64,000 bases of DNA from Bosea sp. BIWAKO-01 (GCF_001748145.1 NZ_BCQA01000001.1:496001-560000); one strand, 5' to 3'; shown: positions 44,822 to 56,959, numbered from the stretch's first letter. The notes: a model not told the origin generated them from the sequence alone. Translations and numbers: made by a program.

Positions 44822-45202
44822 TCAGCGATAGAAGCTGTCGCCCAGCAAGCCCCGATCGGACTGAACCTTGCCACGGACGATCGCACGCACCGGCCCGAGA
44901 GTGGACTCGCCACGCGCCTCGAGCTGGGCCGTGGCACCGACCGCAGAGCCATAGCGATTGTCGGAGCGCTTGCCGAACTCGGCCCGAACCGAGCCGCCCG
45001 CACGCACGCAGAAGGAGGCGCCGTCGACCCTGACATAGCCCGGGCCGTATTCCGGGCAGGGGCGCGTCGCCTTGTCCAGATTGGGGGCAGGCAGCTTGCC
45101 AGCCGGGGCGCCACGACCGGGGATGGGCTGGCCGATCGACTGAGCCGCGGCGGGAGCCGTTGCAACAAACATAGCGAGCAGACCGACAATCAGACGCGGC
45201 AT
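44822..45202 (-). CDS. Small exported porin-like protein
   Basis: A 126-residue exported protein with a signal peptide (LIVGLLAMFVATAPAAAQ). The mature part contains CPEYGPGYVRVDGASFCVRA and GGSVRAEFGKRS, which closely resembles the N-terminal strand region of rhizobial porins of the Porin_2 family, but the protein then stops after three or four strands (RGESTLGPVRAIVRGKVQ), far short of a 16-strand barrel. The ATG at 45202 has GGGAAG upstream; the longer frame is a shadow. It may be a porin fragment adapted to another role or a decaying porin gene. Two cysteines could form a disulfide. Confidence 0.65.
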   Translation of the reverse strand: MPRLIVGLLAMFVATAPAAAQSIGQPIPGRGAPAGKLPAPNLDKATRPCPEYGPGYVRVDGASFCVRAGGSVRAEFGKRSDNRYGSAVGATAQLEARGESTLGPVRAIVRGKVQSDRGLLGDSFYR

Positions 45203-45327
45203 TCGCAAGACTTCCCGAACAGATGCGCAAGCGGCGCGCAGGGCGTGACGAACCGTGACTCTAGCCCGCAAGCGCGGCAAAGCAATGGCCGGCGGCCACC
45301 CCTCGGCCTGCCCAGCGCACGCGAAAA

Positions 45328-45349
45328 ACCCCGGCCTCACGGCCGGGGT
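45328..45349 (-). terminator. Intrinsic terminator of TRAP binding protein gene 1
   Basis: On the minus strand ACCCCGGCC pairs with GGCCGGGGT around a four-base loop and is followed by TTTT. It lies 45 bases past the stop codon at 45394. Confidence 0.75.
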
Positions 45350-45393
45350 CCGACAGGGATCGAGTTCGCCGGTTTCCCGGTGGGTCGCTCTTT

Positions 45394-46674
<1,281 letters not shown>

Positions 46675-46711
46675 TCAAGGGAAATCCGATGTCGCAAGGA
46701 CGAACAAAGAA

Positions 46712-46735
46712 AAAGCCCGGCTTGCGCCGGGCTTT
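46712..46735 (-). terminator. Intrinsic terminator of TRAP binding protein gene 2
   Basis: AAAGCCCGGC (46712-46721) pairs with 46726-46735, a ten-base stem with a four-base loop, followed on the minus strand by a T-rich tail. It lies 44 bases past the stop at 46780. Confidence 0.8.
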
Positions 46736-46779
46736 CGCGTTGTTCTCGACCGAGAAGATCTCGGCCGTATGTCGCTGAA

Positions 46780-49240
<2,461 letters not shown>

Positions 49241-49244
<4 letters not shown>

Positions 49245-49726
49245 AGCGCAAGGCCGTCCAGCTCGACGCGATCGACCGCAGGATCGTCACGATCCTGCGC
49301 GCGGAGGGCCGCATCACCAATCAGGCGCTCTCGGAGCGGGTCGGCCTGTCCGCCCGCCCCTGCCTCGAGCGCGTGCGCAAGCTCGAAGCCTCGGGGCTGA
49401 TCCTCGGCTATGGCGCGAGGCTGTCGCCGGAGATCGCGGGCCATGCCATCGTCGCCTTCGCGCAAATCTCGCTGCGCGACCACTCGGTCGGGCGGCGCGA
49501 ACGGGTCGAGAAGGTCTTGAGGGCCTGCCCTGACGTGGTCGAGGTCCAGGTGGTCAGCGGCGAGGCGGATTATCTTGCCCGAATCGTCGCGGATTCACTG
49601 GCGGAATATGAGGAACTGACGGGGACCTGGCTGGCCGATGCGCAGCTCGGCGTGGCCAAGATCGCCACCACCTTCGCACTGAAGGCGCTGAAGGACTTCG
49701 ACGGATACCCTCTGGCGGAGCAGTAA
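49241..49726 (+). CDS. Lrp/AsnC family transcriptional regulator
   Basis: A 161-residue Lrp/AsnC regulator. The N-terminal winged helix is clear (LDAIDRRIVTILRAEGRITN, then QALSERVGLSARPCLERVRK), followed by the RAM effector domain (SLRDHSVGRRERVEK, VVEVQVVSGEADYLARIV). It starts with GTG overlapping the ureohydrolase stop (GTGA at 49241-49244), so both are co-translated; the longer frame from 49169 lies inside the ureohydrolase. Family members sense amino acids, and the position suggests control of this ureohydrolase by its product or by arginine or ornithine. That is inference. Confidence 0.88.
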
Positions 49727-49885
49727 GCAGCGCGGCGGGCGCCATGCCCTGCGCTCATGGCGCCCTGCCCCACGCGCGATCGGGCCGTTAGGCCCTTGCG
49801 CCAAGCGCATGCCGGAGACAATATGTTGCAGCGCAGCGCGAACATCGCGCCGCAGCATCACGCCTTCATCATCCGGACGAAATCC

Positions 49886-51130
49886 ATGACCTCCTCCAGC
49901 ACGGGAGCGGCTGTCGCGCGCCCAGCAGGATCGCTTGCCACACCGGCACAACGCACCAGCCTTGTTCTGTTCGCACTGGCGATGGGTGGCTTCGCCATCG
50001 GGACGGCCGAATTCGCGGTCATGAGCCTGCTGCCCTATTTCTCGGTCGGCCTCGGCGTCGATGGACCGACCGCCGGGCATGTGATCAGCGCCTATGCGCT
50101 CGGCGTCGTCGCCGGCGCCCCCGTCATTGCAGTGCTCGCGGCAAAACTCTCGCGGCGGACCCTGCTGATCGGGCTGATGGCAGCCTTCGCCATCACCAAC
50201 GGCTTGAGCGCGCTTGCTCCCACCTATGGCTGGATGCTCGTCTTCCGCTTTCTCAGCGGCCTGCCGCATGGCGCCTATTTCGGCGTCGCAGCTCTGGTCG
50301 CCGCCTCGCTGGTGCCGACGAACCGGCGGTCGCAGGCGGTCGCCCGCGTCATGCTGGGGCTGACGATCTCCACCATTCTCGGCGTGCCTCTCGCCAACTG
50401 GCTGGGCCTCGCGCTCGGCTGGCGCTGGGGCTTTGGCGTGGTTGCGGCGCTGGCTCTCCTGACCGTCATTCTGGTCGCGGCCTTCGCGCCGAAGGACAGG
50501 CCGCAGCCCGGGGCAAGCCCGCTGCGCGAACTCGGCGCGCTTCGGCACCGGCAGGTCTGGCTGACCCTAGCGATCGGCGCGATCGGTTTCGGCGGCATGT
50601 TCGCGGTCTACACCTATGTCGCCTCGACACTCATGGAGGTCACGCATGTCGCGCCCGGCATGGTGCCTGTCGTGCTTGCCATCTTCGGGCTCGGCATGAC
50701 CGTGGGCACGCTCGTCAGTGCCTGGGCGGCCGACCGGGCCCTGATGCCATCGGTCGGAGGCATCCTGCTCTGGAGCGCCGCTTCGCTCGCCCTGTTCCCG
50801 CTCGCCGCCGGCAATATCTGGACCGTCTCGATCGTGGTCTTCATGATCGGCTGCGGCGGCGGCCTTGGCACGCCTCTGCAAACCCGGCTGATGGATGTCG
50901 CGGAGGACGCGCAAACTCTCGCCGCCGCGCTGAACCACAGCGCCTTCAACCTCGCCAATGCGCTGGGGCCCCTGCTCGCAGGCATGGCGATCGCCTCCGG
51001 CTATGGCTGGACCTCGACGGGCTGGGTCGGCAGCGCGCTCGCGCTTGGCGGCTTCGCGATCTGGCTGCTGACGCTGTGGGACATGCAGATGAGCAAGGCA
51101 GGCAGGGCAGCGCTCGTCCCGGGCGAATAG
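49886..51130 (+). CDS. MFS transporter (DHA1 family, AraJ/YdhP-like)
   Basis: A 414-residue 12-TM major facilitator of the drug:proton antiporter-1 type. FAIGTAEFAVMSLLPYFSVG matches the first helix and GTxEF motif of AraJ/YdhP-type proteins, and LSGLPHGAYFGVAALVAASL matches their SGLPHGAYFG motif. The usual role is export of sugars, purines or drugs. The ATG at 49886 begins the predicted cytoplasmic tail; the earlier frame from 49757 is an unlikely extension. It stands on the same strand after the Lrp gene (160 bases). The gene is convergent with the TetR gene, 30 bases apart. Confidence 0.85.
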   Translation: MTSSSTGAAVARPAGSLATPAQRTSLVLFALAMGGFAIGTAEFAVMSLLPYFSVGLGVDGPTAGHVISAYALGVVAGAPVIAVLAAKLSRRTLLIGLMAAFAITNGLSALAPTYGWMLVFRFLSGLPHGAYFGVAALVAASLVPTNRRSQAVARVMLGLTISTILGVPLANWLGLALGWRWGFGVVAALALLTVILVAAFAPKDRPQPGASPLRELGALRHRQVWLTLAIGAIGFGGMFAVYTYVASTLMEVTHVAPGMVPVVLAIFGLGMTVGTLVSAWAADRALMPSVGGILLWSAASLALFPLAAGNIWTVSIVVFMIGCGGGLGTPLQTRLMDVAEDAQTLAAALNHSAFNLANALGPLLAGMAIASGYGWTSTGWVGSALALGGFAIWLLTLWDMQMSKAGRAALVPGE

Positions 51131-51160
51131 CGTCTCCGACAAGCCCCGCCCAGCGTCCCG

Positions 51161-51763
51161 TCAGCGGGACACTGGCGCTGCGATCAGGCCCATGGCTACA
51201 GGAATTGCCGCCCGCCCCTCGTCGAGGCGGTCGGTCAGGACATGGTACCAGTTGAAGCCGATATAGAGCGCGAGCCGCGTCTCGATCTCGCTTTCGGCAA
51301 TCTCGCCTCGCCCGGCCGCAGCGGTGAAGAGCTTGCTCAGATGGAGCGTCCGCTTCGGCAGGAATTTCAGGCGCAGGGCATCGAGAGCGGCGCTGTTCGA
51401 TTGCGCTTCGGCGATAAGGGCGCGAAAGGTCCGGCCTGAGGGTGTCGCCGACCAAAAGTCCCAGAGCCCCTCGGTATAGGCGACCAGATCACCCGTTAGG
51501 TCCCCGGTCATCGGCTGCGTCAGCATTGCCGCCTTCTCGGCGTCATAGACGTCCATGAGCAGATCTGCGCGCGTCTTCCACCACCGATAGATCGTCGGCT
51601 TGCCGGCGCCGGCGCGCCGGGAGACGGCGTCGATCGAGAAACCCGCATAACCAGCTTCGGCCAGCACGTCCCGGGCCGCGGCGAGAATCGCAGCCTCTGA
51701 GGCCGGGCTGCGCCTGGCTCCAATCGAGGCGCGGCGTGGTGCAGGCTGATCGTTTCCGCTCAT
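51161..51763 (-). CDS. TetR/AcrR family transcriptional regulator
   Basis: A 200-residue TetR repressor. The N-terminal helix-turn-helix is ILAAARDVLAEAGYAGFSID, then VSRRAGAGKPTIYRWWKTRADLL, the standard TetR pattern; the remaining helices form the ligand pocket, ending LALYIGFNWYHVLTDRL. It is divergent from a small membrane protein gene, with two near-identical operator-like palindromes in the 101 bases between, so it most likely represses that gene and itself. The inducer is not known. Confidence 0.9.
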   Translation of the reverse strand: MSGNDQPAPRRASIGARRSPASEAAILAAARDVLAEAGYAGFSIDAVSRRAGAGKPTIYRWWKTRADLLMDVYDAEKAAMLTQPMTGDLTGDLVAYTEGLWDFWSATPSGRTFRALIAEAQSNSAALDALRLKFLPKRTLHLSKLFTAAAGRGEIAESEIETRLALYIGFNWYHVLTDRLDEGRAAIPVAMGLIAAPVSR

Positions 51764-51806
51764 GAGTGACGACGCAGCTCCTTATGCCATCCGCCCTCTT
51801 GCATAA

Positions 51807-51823
51807 CGAAACGGATCGTGTTT
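51807..51823. promoter_or_regulatory. Candidate TetR operator, copy 1 (imperfect)
   Basis: CGAAACG-gat-CGTGTTT, an imperfect inverted repeat. The left arm is identical to that of copy 2, which is centred 27 bases away. Both lie between the TetR gene and the divergent small membrane protein gene. Confidence 0.5.
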
Positions 51824-51833
51824 ATCAATTAAT

Positions 51834-51850
51834 CGAAACGGTACGTTTCG
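51834..51850. promoter_or_regulatory. Candidate TetR operator, copy 2 (perfect)
   Basis: CGAAACG-gta-CGTTTCG, a perfect inverted repeat with seven-base arms and a three-base centre. It lies 15 bases upstream of the small membrane protein start codon, so bound repressor would also cover its ribosome-binding site. Confidence 0.7.
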
Positions 51851-51864
51851 TTTTGGAGAAGATC

Positions 51865-52083
51865 ATGCCTCGATCGCCATCCCTTCCCGCCGTCCTCGGC
51901 AGGCTCCGCTTCCTGGGTACGCTCATGGTGGGCGCTTATCTGCTGATCAACGCCCTGCTGACTCTGCTCGCTCCGCTAACGGCCGGCTGGTCGACCTGGT
52001 CGGTTACCGCGCTGGCCGTGCCCCCCATGGTGCTCGGCATGGTCTATCTCGTGATACCGATCGCGCGCCGCGGCACGGCCTAG
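51865..52083 (+). CDS. Small membrane protein under TetR control
   Basis: A 72-residue protein with two hydrophobic helices, FLGTLMVGAYLLINALLTLLAP (12-33) and SVTALAVPPMVLGMVYLVIPIA (42-64), and a basic C-terminal tail. GGAG lies seven bases before the ATG at 51865; the longer frame from 51766 runs through the operators and is not credible. It has no recognisable family. A TetR repressor with tandem operators dedicated to such a small membrane protein is unusual and suggests a membrane-stress or export accessory role. No partner gene is seen. Confidence 0.65.
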   Translation: MPRSPSLPAVLGRLRFLGTLMVGAYLLINALLTLLAPLTAGWSTWSVTALAVPPMVLGMVYLVIPIARRGTA

Positions 52084-52108
52084 CCACGTCCGTCCGACAC
52101 TGGCGTGT

Positions 52109-52138
52109 CCGATTCTGTCGCCCACTCGACAGAATCGG
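52109..52138. promoter_or_regulatory. Perfect 12-bp hairpin upstream of rocD
   Basis: CCGATTCTGTCG (52109-52120) pairs perfectly with 52127-52138 over a six-base loop, 26 bases after the previous stop and 76 bases before the rocD ATG. There is no T-tract, so it is not a standard intrinsic terminator. It could be an mRNA 3' stabiliser, an attenuator or an operator. Confidence 0.6.
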
Positions 52139-52214
52139 CCGCCGATGGAGCTGATTCCAACACTAACCGGTCGTCTCGGCAGATTTAACCTCATTGGAAC
52201 GAGGGAGAACGACC

Positions 52215-53435
52215 ATGGATGCAATCGCGCTCGAGCAGCAGGTCTGTGCCGCCAACTACGCGCCACTACCGATCATGCTCTCACATGGCGAGGGCGTCTG
52301 GCTGACCGATACCTCCGGGGTGAAGCGGCTCGACATGATGAGCGGCTATTCGGCCGTCAGCCTGGGCCACGGTCACCCGCGCATTCTCAAGGTCCTGAGC
52401 GAACAGGCGCGCAAGCTCGCGGTGACCAGCCGGGCCTTCCACTGCGAACCGCTCGGCCCCTTCCTCGAAAAGCTCTGCGCCGTGTCGGGCCAGGACATGG
52501 CGCTGCCGATGAACACCGGCGCCGAAGCGGTCGAGACGGCGATCAAGGCGGCACGGCGCTGGGGCTACCGGGTCAAGGGTATCGCCAGGGATCAGGCCGA
52601 GATCATCGTCGCCGCGGGCAATTTCCACGGGCGCACCACGACGATCGTCGGCTTCTCCTCCGAGGACAGCTATCGCGACGGTTTCGGCCCCTTCGCACCG
52701 GGCTTCGTGACGGTGCCCTTCGGTGATTCCGCGGCCGTCGAGGCGGCGATAACGCCCCGCACCGCCGCCATCATGATCGAGCCGATCCAGGGAGAGGCGG
52801 GCATCGTCATGCCGCCGGCGGGCTATCTCAAGCGGCTGCGCGAACTCTGCGACCGCCACAACGTCCTGCTGATCCTTGACGAGATCCAGTCCGGGCTCGG
52901 ACGCACCGGGCGCTGGTTCGCGCATCAGCATGAAGGCATCCGGGCGGACGGCCTGATTGTCGGAAAGGCGCTTGGCGGCGGTGTCTATCCCGTCTCGGCC
53001 TTCCTTGCCTCTCGCGATGTCATGCGCCTGTTCGAGCCCGGCTCGCATGGCTCGACCTTCGGCGGTAACGCGCTCGCCGCCGCGATCGGGCTGGAGTCGC
53101 TCAAGATCATCGAGGAAGAGCGGCTGGTGCAGCGCTCCGCCGAACAGGGCGCTCACATGAAGCAGCGCCTTGCCGCGATGACCCGCGGTATCGCGCGGGA
53201 CGTCCGGGGAGCCGGTCTGTGGATCGGCGTCGATATCGATCCGGCGGCGGGCTCCGCCAAGGCGCTCGTCAAGGCACTGGCCAGCGCCGGCGTGCTGACC
53301 AAGGAAACCCATGAGACGGTCATCCGATTCGCCCCGCCGCTGACGATCAGCCGGGCGGAACTGGACTGGGGACTCGACCGCTGCGAGGCAGTCTTTGCCG
53401 CGTTTGGCGGACAACGCAGGGCCAGCGCGGCCTGA
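52215..53435 (+). CDS. rocD: Ornithine--oxo-acid transaminase
   Basis: A 406-residue class III PLP aminotransferase that converts ornithine and 2-oxoglutarate to glutamate semialdehyde and glutamate, a step of arginine catabolism leading to proline or glutamate. It has PMNTGAEAVETAIKAARRWG, the substrate-binding GNFHGRT, the PLP-binding DEIQSGLGRTG (Asp222) and the lysine in GLIVGKALGGGVYPVSA (Lys251). The pattern is characteristic of OAT rather than acetylornithine aminotransferase. The ATG at 52215 has GGGAG upstream. An amino-acid ABC system follows, and a ureohydrolase lies 4 kb upstream. Confidence 0.9.
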   Translation: MDAIALEQQVCAANYAPLPIMLSHGEGVWLTDTSGVKRLDMMSGYSAVSLGHGHPRILKVLSEQARKLAVTSRAFHCEPLGPFLEKLCAVSGQDMALPMNTGAEAVETAIKAARRWGYRVKGIARDQAEIIVAAGNFHGRTTTIVGFSSEDSYRDGFGPFAPGFVTVPFGDSAAVEAAITPRTAAIMIEPIQGEAGIVMPPAGYLKRLRELCDRHNVLLILDEIQSGLGRTGRWFAHQHEGIRADGLIVGKALGGGVYPVSAFLASRDVMRLFEPGSHGSTFGGNALAAAIGLESLKIIEEERLVQRSAEQGAHMKQRLAAMTRGIARDVRGAGLWIGVDIDPAAGSAKALVKALASAGVLTKETHETVIRFAPPLTISRAELDWGLDRCEAVFAAFGGQRRASAA

Positions 53436-53655
53436 GCACGGTGTCAAAGCGCGCAGGCACAATCCGCGCGGAATCAGACCGGGGCATAAACAATCAATAA
53501 AATCAGTGATTTGTGCTGCCTGCCCTTTAAGCGGCTTCGCTCAGAAAAGCTGCATGCCCCCACTTGCGGGCAGGGCACAGGATCGCACAATCTGTAAGCA
53601 CAAGCCGGACACGGGAACTCGAAACGCCCGGCCGGTCAAACCTGTGGGAGGTACC

Positions 53656-54432
53656 ATGAAAGGTTTCGTTCGATTGATCGCCGCCGCTGTGCTGACGGCT
53701 GCCGGCGCCACTGGCGTCCTGGCCCAGGCAAAGGAGTGGAAGGAGATCCGGATCGGCACCGAAGGCGCCTATCCCCCCTTCAACAATCTCAACGCCAAGA
53801 AAGAACTCGAAGGCTTCGAGATCGACTACGCCAACATGCTTTGCGAGAAGATGAAGGTGAAATGCACCTGGGTGGTCCAGGACTGGGACGGCATCATCCC
53901 GGCGCTGCTCGCCAATAAATACGACATCATCATCGCCGGCATGAACGCCACCGATGAGCGCAAGAAGCAGGTCGACTTCACCGCGGTCTATACCAAGACC
54001 CCGATCTGGGCGATCAGCGGCAAGTCGGCTGGAACCGACATCTCGCCGGCTGCGCTGAAGGGCAAGGCCATCGGAACGCAGGGCTCGACCATCCACGCCA
54101 ACTTCCTCGAGAAGTTCTACAAGGATTCGACCATCCGCCTGTATCCGACCCAGGAAGAGGCGAATCTCGACCTGGCCAATGGGCGGCTCGACTACATCAT
54201 CGCCGACTCGCTCTCGCTTGAGGACTTCCTCAACAACAAGGGCAAGGATTGCTGCAAGAAGGCGGCCGATGTGCCGCGCGACGCGACGATCCATGGCCCC
54301 GGCACGGCCGGCGCGGTGCGCAAGGCCGATGTTGAACTGAAGGCGATGTGGGACAAGGCGATCGCCGAATCGATCGCCGACGGCTCGCACAAGAAGATCC
54401 AGGACAAGTGGTTCAAGTTCCCTATCCTGTGA
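53656..54432 (+). CDS. Amino-acid ABC transporter binding protein (basic amino acid type)
   Basis: A 258-residue periplasmic solute-binding protein of the polar amino-acid family. The signal peptide (RLIAAAVLTAAGATGVLA) is followed by IRIGTEGAYPPFNNLNAKKE, LEGFEIDYANMLCEKMKVKC, WDGIIPALLANKYDIIIAGM and RKKQVDFTAVY, the sequence of blocks seen in lysine/arginine/ornithine and histidine binding proteins (ArgT/HisJ-type). Its position after rocD suggests arginine or ornithine as ligand. A good GGGAGG site is present. Two permease genes follow. No ATP-binding gene is in the operon. Confidence 0.9.
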   Translation: MKGFVRLIAAAVLTAAGATGVLAQAKEWKEIRIGTEGAYPPFNNLNAKKELEGFEIDYANMLCEKMKVKCTWVVQDWDGIIPALLANKYDIIIAGMNATDERKKQVDFTAVYTKTPIWAISGKSAGTDISPAALKGKAIGTQGSTIHANFLEKFYKDSTIRLYPTQEEANLDLANGRLDYIIADSLSLEDFLNNKGKDCCKKAADVPRDATIHGPGTAGAVRKADVELKAMWDKAIAESIADGSHKKIQDKWFKFPIL

Positions 54433-54512
54433 CAATAGCCGGCTGACCGAACCCCGTCGGCGTGCCTTGCGCGCCGGCGGTGGTCCATTTCCCTCCCCTC
54501 GCCGGCTTATTC

Positions 54513-55241
54513 ATGTTCGACAAACTCGCACTGCTCGGTTTCGGCGACGGCGGCTGGGGCCTCGCCCTGCTCCAGGGCGCCGGGATCACCATCGCCATCG
54601 CGCTGGCAACCCTGCCTTTCGGCCTGCTGCTCGGCCTGATCGTCGCGCTCGGCAAGCGTTCGGAGAACATCGTTCTGCGCTGGCTGGCCACGGTCTACAC
54701 CACCGTGTTCCGCGGCGTGCCTGAGCTTCTGACGCTCTACATCATCTATTTCGGCATCCAAATCGTGCTGCAGAAGGCCTGGGTCTCGCTCGGCCTGCCC
54801 GGCAATTTCAGCATGCCACCCTTCGTCGCCGGTATGGTGGCGCTCGGCGTGGTGCTCTCCGCCTTCTCCAGCGAGGTCTGGGTCGGCGCCCTCAACTCGA
54901 TCCAGAAGGGCCAGCGCGAGGCCGCCGCCGCGCTCGGCCTGAGCAAGGGGCAAGCCTTCCGCCTCGTGGTGTTCCCCCAACTCATCCGAGTGGCGCTGCC
55001 CGGCTTGGGCAATAACTGGATGGTGCTGCTGAAGGAGACCTCGCTGGTCTCGGTCATCACCTTGCCCGACATCATGTTCATCACCACCCGCGCCAATGTC
55101 GCGACCAAGGAACCGTTCCTGTTCTTCGGTGCGGCGATGCTGATCTACCTGTTCTTCTCGCTGATCTCGGCCTGGGGTGTCGGGCGTCTCGAGATTCGCG
55201 CCAATCGCGGCTTTGCTGCCTTCGGTGGAGCAACGCGATGA
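54513..55241 (+). CDS. Amino-acid ABC transporter permease (HisQ-type)
   Basis: A 242-residue inner-membrane permease with about five helices. It has the HisM/HisQ family signature: TVFRGVPELLTLYIIYFG after the second helix, and the cytoplasmic coupling loop EVWVGALNSIQKGQREAAAA followed by LGLSKGQAFRLVVFPQLIR, which docks on the ATPase. The ATG at 54513 begins a short N-terminus; the frame extends upstream to 54462 without a site. It forms a heterodimer with the following permease, whose start overlaps its stop by four bases. The partner ATPase must be encoded elsewhere. Confidence 0.9.
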   Translation: MFDKLALLGFGDGGWGLALLQGAGITIAIALATLPFGLLLGLIVALGKRSENIVLRWLATVYTTVFRGVPELLTLYIIYFGIQIVLQKAWVSLGLPGNFSMPPFVAGMVALGVVLSAFSSEVWVGALNSIQKGQREAAAALGLSKGQAFRLVVFPQLIRVALPGLGNNWMVLLKETSLVSVITLPDIMFITTRANVATKEPFLFFGAAMLIYLFFSLISAWGVGRLEIRANRGFAAFGGATR

Positions 55242-55954
55242 GCTGGTGCGAGTATCCGGGCTACCTGCTCGGCAGCGAGGTTTTCCAGAACTACGGCTGC
55301 CGGATGGCGAGCGGCCTGTGGGTGACCTTCGAGCTGGTCATAATCTCGGTCGCGATCGGCTTTGCGCTGGCACTCGGGCTCGCCATCGCACGGCTTTACG
55401 GGCCGCGCTGGGCCAAGGCCGCAATCAACGGCTACACCACCTTCTTCCGCGGCACGCCGCTGCTGTGCCAGCTCTTCCTGGTCTATTACGGCCTCGGCCA
55501 GTTCCGGCTGTTCTGGCAGGATGTCGGGCTGTGGTGGTTCTTCCGCGAGCCGTTCTACTGCGCGCTGCTGACGTTCACCGTGAACACGGCCGCCTATCAG
55601 GCCGAAATCCTGCGCGGCGCAATCCAGTCGATCCCGCGCGGCCAGTTCGAAGGCGCCATGGCGCTCGGGCTGCATCGCTGGTCGACCTTGCGTCTTGTGA
55701 TCATGCCCCAGGCGATGATCCTGGCGCTCAGGCCACTCGGCAACGAGCTGATCGTGATGATCAAGGCCAGCGCGATCGCCTCGCTCGTCACGCTGTTCGA
55801 CCTGATGGGCGCGACGAGGCTCGCCTTCGCCCGGTCCTTCGATCTCACGATCTATCTCTACGCCGCGCTGATCTATCTTCTTCTGGTCGAGGTGATCCGG
55901 CGGGTCTGGGACCGGCTGGAACTCAGGCTGACGCGGCATATGGCGCTACGCTGA
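55238..55954 (+). CDS. Amino-acid ABC transporter permease (HisM-type)
   Basis: A 238-residue permease with five helices, second half of the heterodimer. The family features are TTFFRGTPLLCQLFLVYYG, the EILRGAIQSIPRGQFEGAMALG coupling loop with its conserved Glu-Ala-Ala-Gly-like core, and MPQAMILALRPLGNE. Its ATG lies inside the previous gene's stop (ATGA at 55238-55241), so the two are translated together. After this gene there is a hairpin and a new transcription unit. The nucleotide-binding subunit of this transporter is absent from the operon, so a shared ATPase is needed. Confidence 0.9.
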   Translation: MSWCEYPGYLLGSEVFQNYGCRMASGLWVTFELVIISVAIGFALALGLAIARLYGPRWAKAAINGYTTFFRGTPLLCQLFLVYYGLGQFRLFWQDVGLWWFFREPFYCALLTFTVNTAAYQAEILRGAIQSIPRGQFEGAMALGLHRWSTLRLVIMPQAMILALRPLGNELIVMIKASAIASLVTLFDLMGATRLAFARSFDLTIYLYAALIYLLLVEVIRRVWDRLELRLTRHMALR

Positions 55955-55977
55955 GAGGGGCGCACCGCGCCCCTCTC
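55953..55977 (+). terminator. Hairpin at the end of the amino-acid ABC operon
   Basis: GAGAGGGGCGC (55953-55963) pairs perfectly with 55967-55977 over a three-base loop and overlaps the stop codon. It is followed by CATTCCTG rather than a T-run, so it may act with Rho or protect the 3' end. Confidence 0.45.
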
Positions 55978-56076
55978 CATTCCTGACAAAGTGCCTTGGC
56001 GACCGCGCGACTTCCCCCAATGGGTCGCGCGCGCTAAAGGCCGAAGCGAAACCAGAACCTATCAGCGGAGCGGAAC

Positions 56077-56943
56077 ATGGCTAAGGTTGCCTTCCTCGGT
56101 CTCGGCGTCATGGGCTACCCCATGGCCGGCCACCTCAAGGCCAAGGGCCACGACGTCACCGTCTATAACCGCAACGCAGCCAAGGCCCAGGCCTGGGTGA
56201 CCCAGCATGGCGGCAAATCCGCCCCGACACCGGTCGAGGCGGCCAGGGGCCAGGAGATCGTCTTCGCCTGCGTCGGCAATGACGACGATCTGCGCTCCGT
56301 GACCATCGGCGAAGCCGGAGCCTTCACGGGCATGGCGAAGGGCGCTGTCTTCGTCGACCACACGACGGCCTCGGCTGGCGTCGCCCGCGAACTCGACGCG
56401 GCCGCGAAGGCGGGCGGCTTCGGCTTCATCGATGCGCCGGTCTCCGGCGGCCAGGCCGGCGCAGAGAACGGCGCGCTGACCGTGATGTGCGGCGGCGCTC
56501 CGGAAACCTATGCCCGGGTCGAGCCGGTGATCGGTGCGTTCGCGCGGATGTGCAAGCTGATGGGCCCGGCCGGCTCAGGCCAGCTCACCAAGATGGTCAA
56601 CCAGATCTGCATCGCCGGACTGGTGCAGGGGCTGTCCGAGGGCATCCATTTCGCCAAGCGCGCCGGCCTCGATGTCGAGTCCATGCTGGAAGTGATTTCC
56701 AAGGGTGCCGCCGGCTCGTGGCAGATGGAGAACCGCGGCAAGACCATGAATGCCGGGAAGTTCAACTTCGGCTTCGCCGTCGACTGGATGCGCAAGGACC
56801 TCGACATCGTGCTCGAGGAGGCGCGTCGCAACGGCGCCCAGCTCCCTGTCACCGCGCTGGTCGACCAGTTCTATGCCGAAGTTCAGAAGATGGGCGGAAA
56901 GCGCTGGGATACGTCCAGCCTGATTGCGCGCCTCGAGGATTGA
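56077..56943 (+). CDS. NAD(P)-dependent beta-hydroxyacid dehydrogenase (3-HIBADH family)
   Basis: A 288-residue dehydrogenase of the 3-hydroxyisobutyrate/2-hydroxy-3-oxopropionate family. The Rossmann motif GLGVMGYPMAGHL starts at residue 7, the substrate-binding DAPVSGGQAGAENGALTVM loop is intact, and the catalytic Lys lies in GQLTKMVNQ, about residue 171. It oxidises a small beta-hydroxy acid such as 3-hydroxyisobutyrate (valine breakdown) or reduces tartronate semialdehyde. The exact substrate is not fixed by sequence. The gene starts after CGGAG. Its end is convergent with the UDG-like operon. Confidence 0.9.
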   Translation: MAKVAFLGLGVMGYPMAGHLKAKGHDVTVYNRNAAKAQAWVTQHGGKSAPTPVEAARGQEIVFACVGNDDDLRSVTIGEAGAFTGMAKGAVFVDHTTASAGVARELDAAAKAGGFGFIDAPVSGGQAGAENGALTVMCGGAPETYARVEPVIGAFARMCKLMGPAGSGQLTKMVNQICIAGLVQGLSEGIHFAKRAGLDVESMLEVISKGAAGSWQMENRGKTMNAGKFNFGFAVDWMRKDLDIVLEEARRNGAQLPVTALVDQFYAEVQKMGGKRWDTSSLIARLED

Positions 56944-56959
56944 TAGGGGCTCTCCGCGT

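Noticed and set aside
53555..53572. Inverted repeat TGCCC...GGGCA in the amino-acid binding protein leader
   Set aside because: Five-base arms only; not distinguishable from chance.
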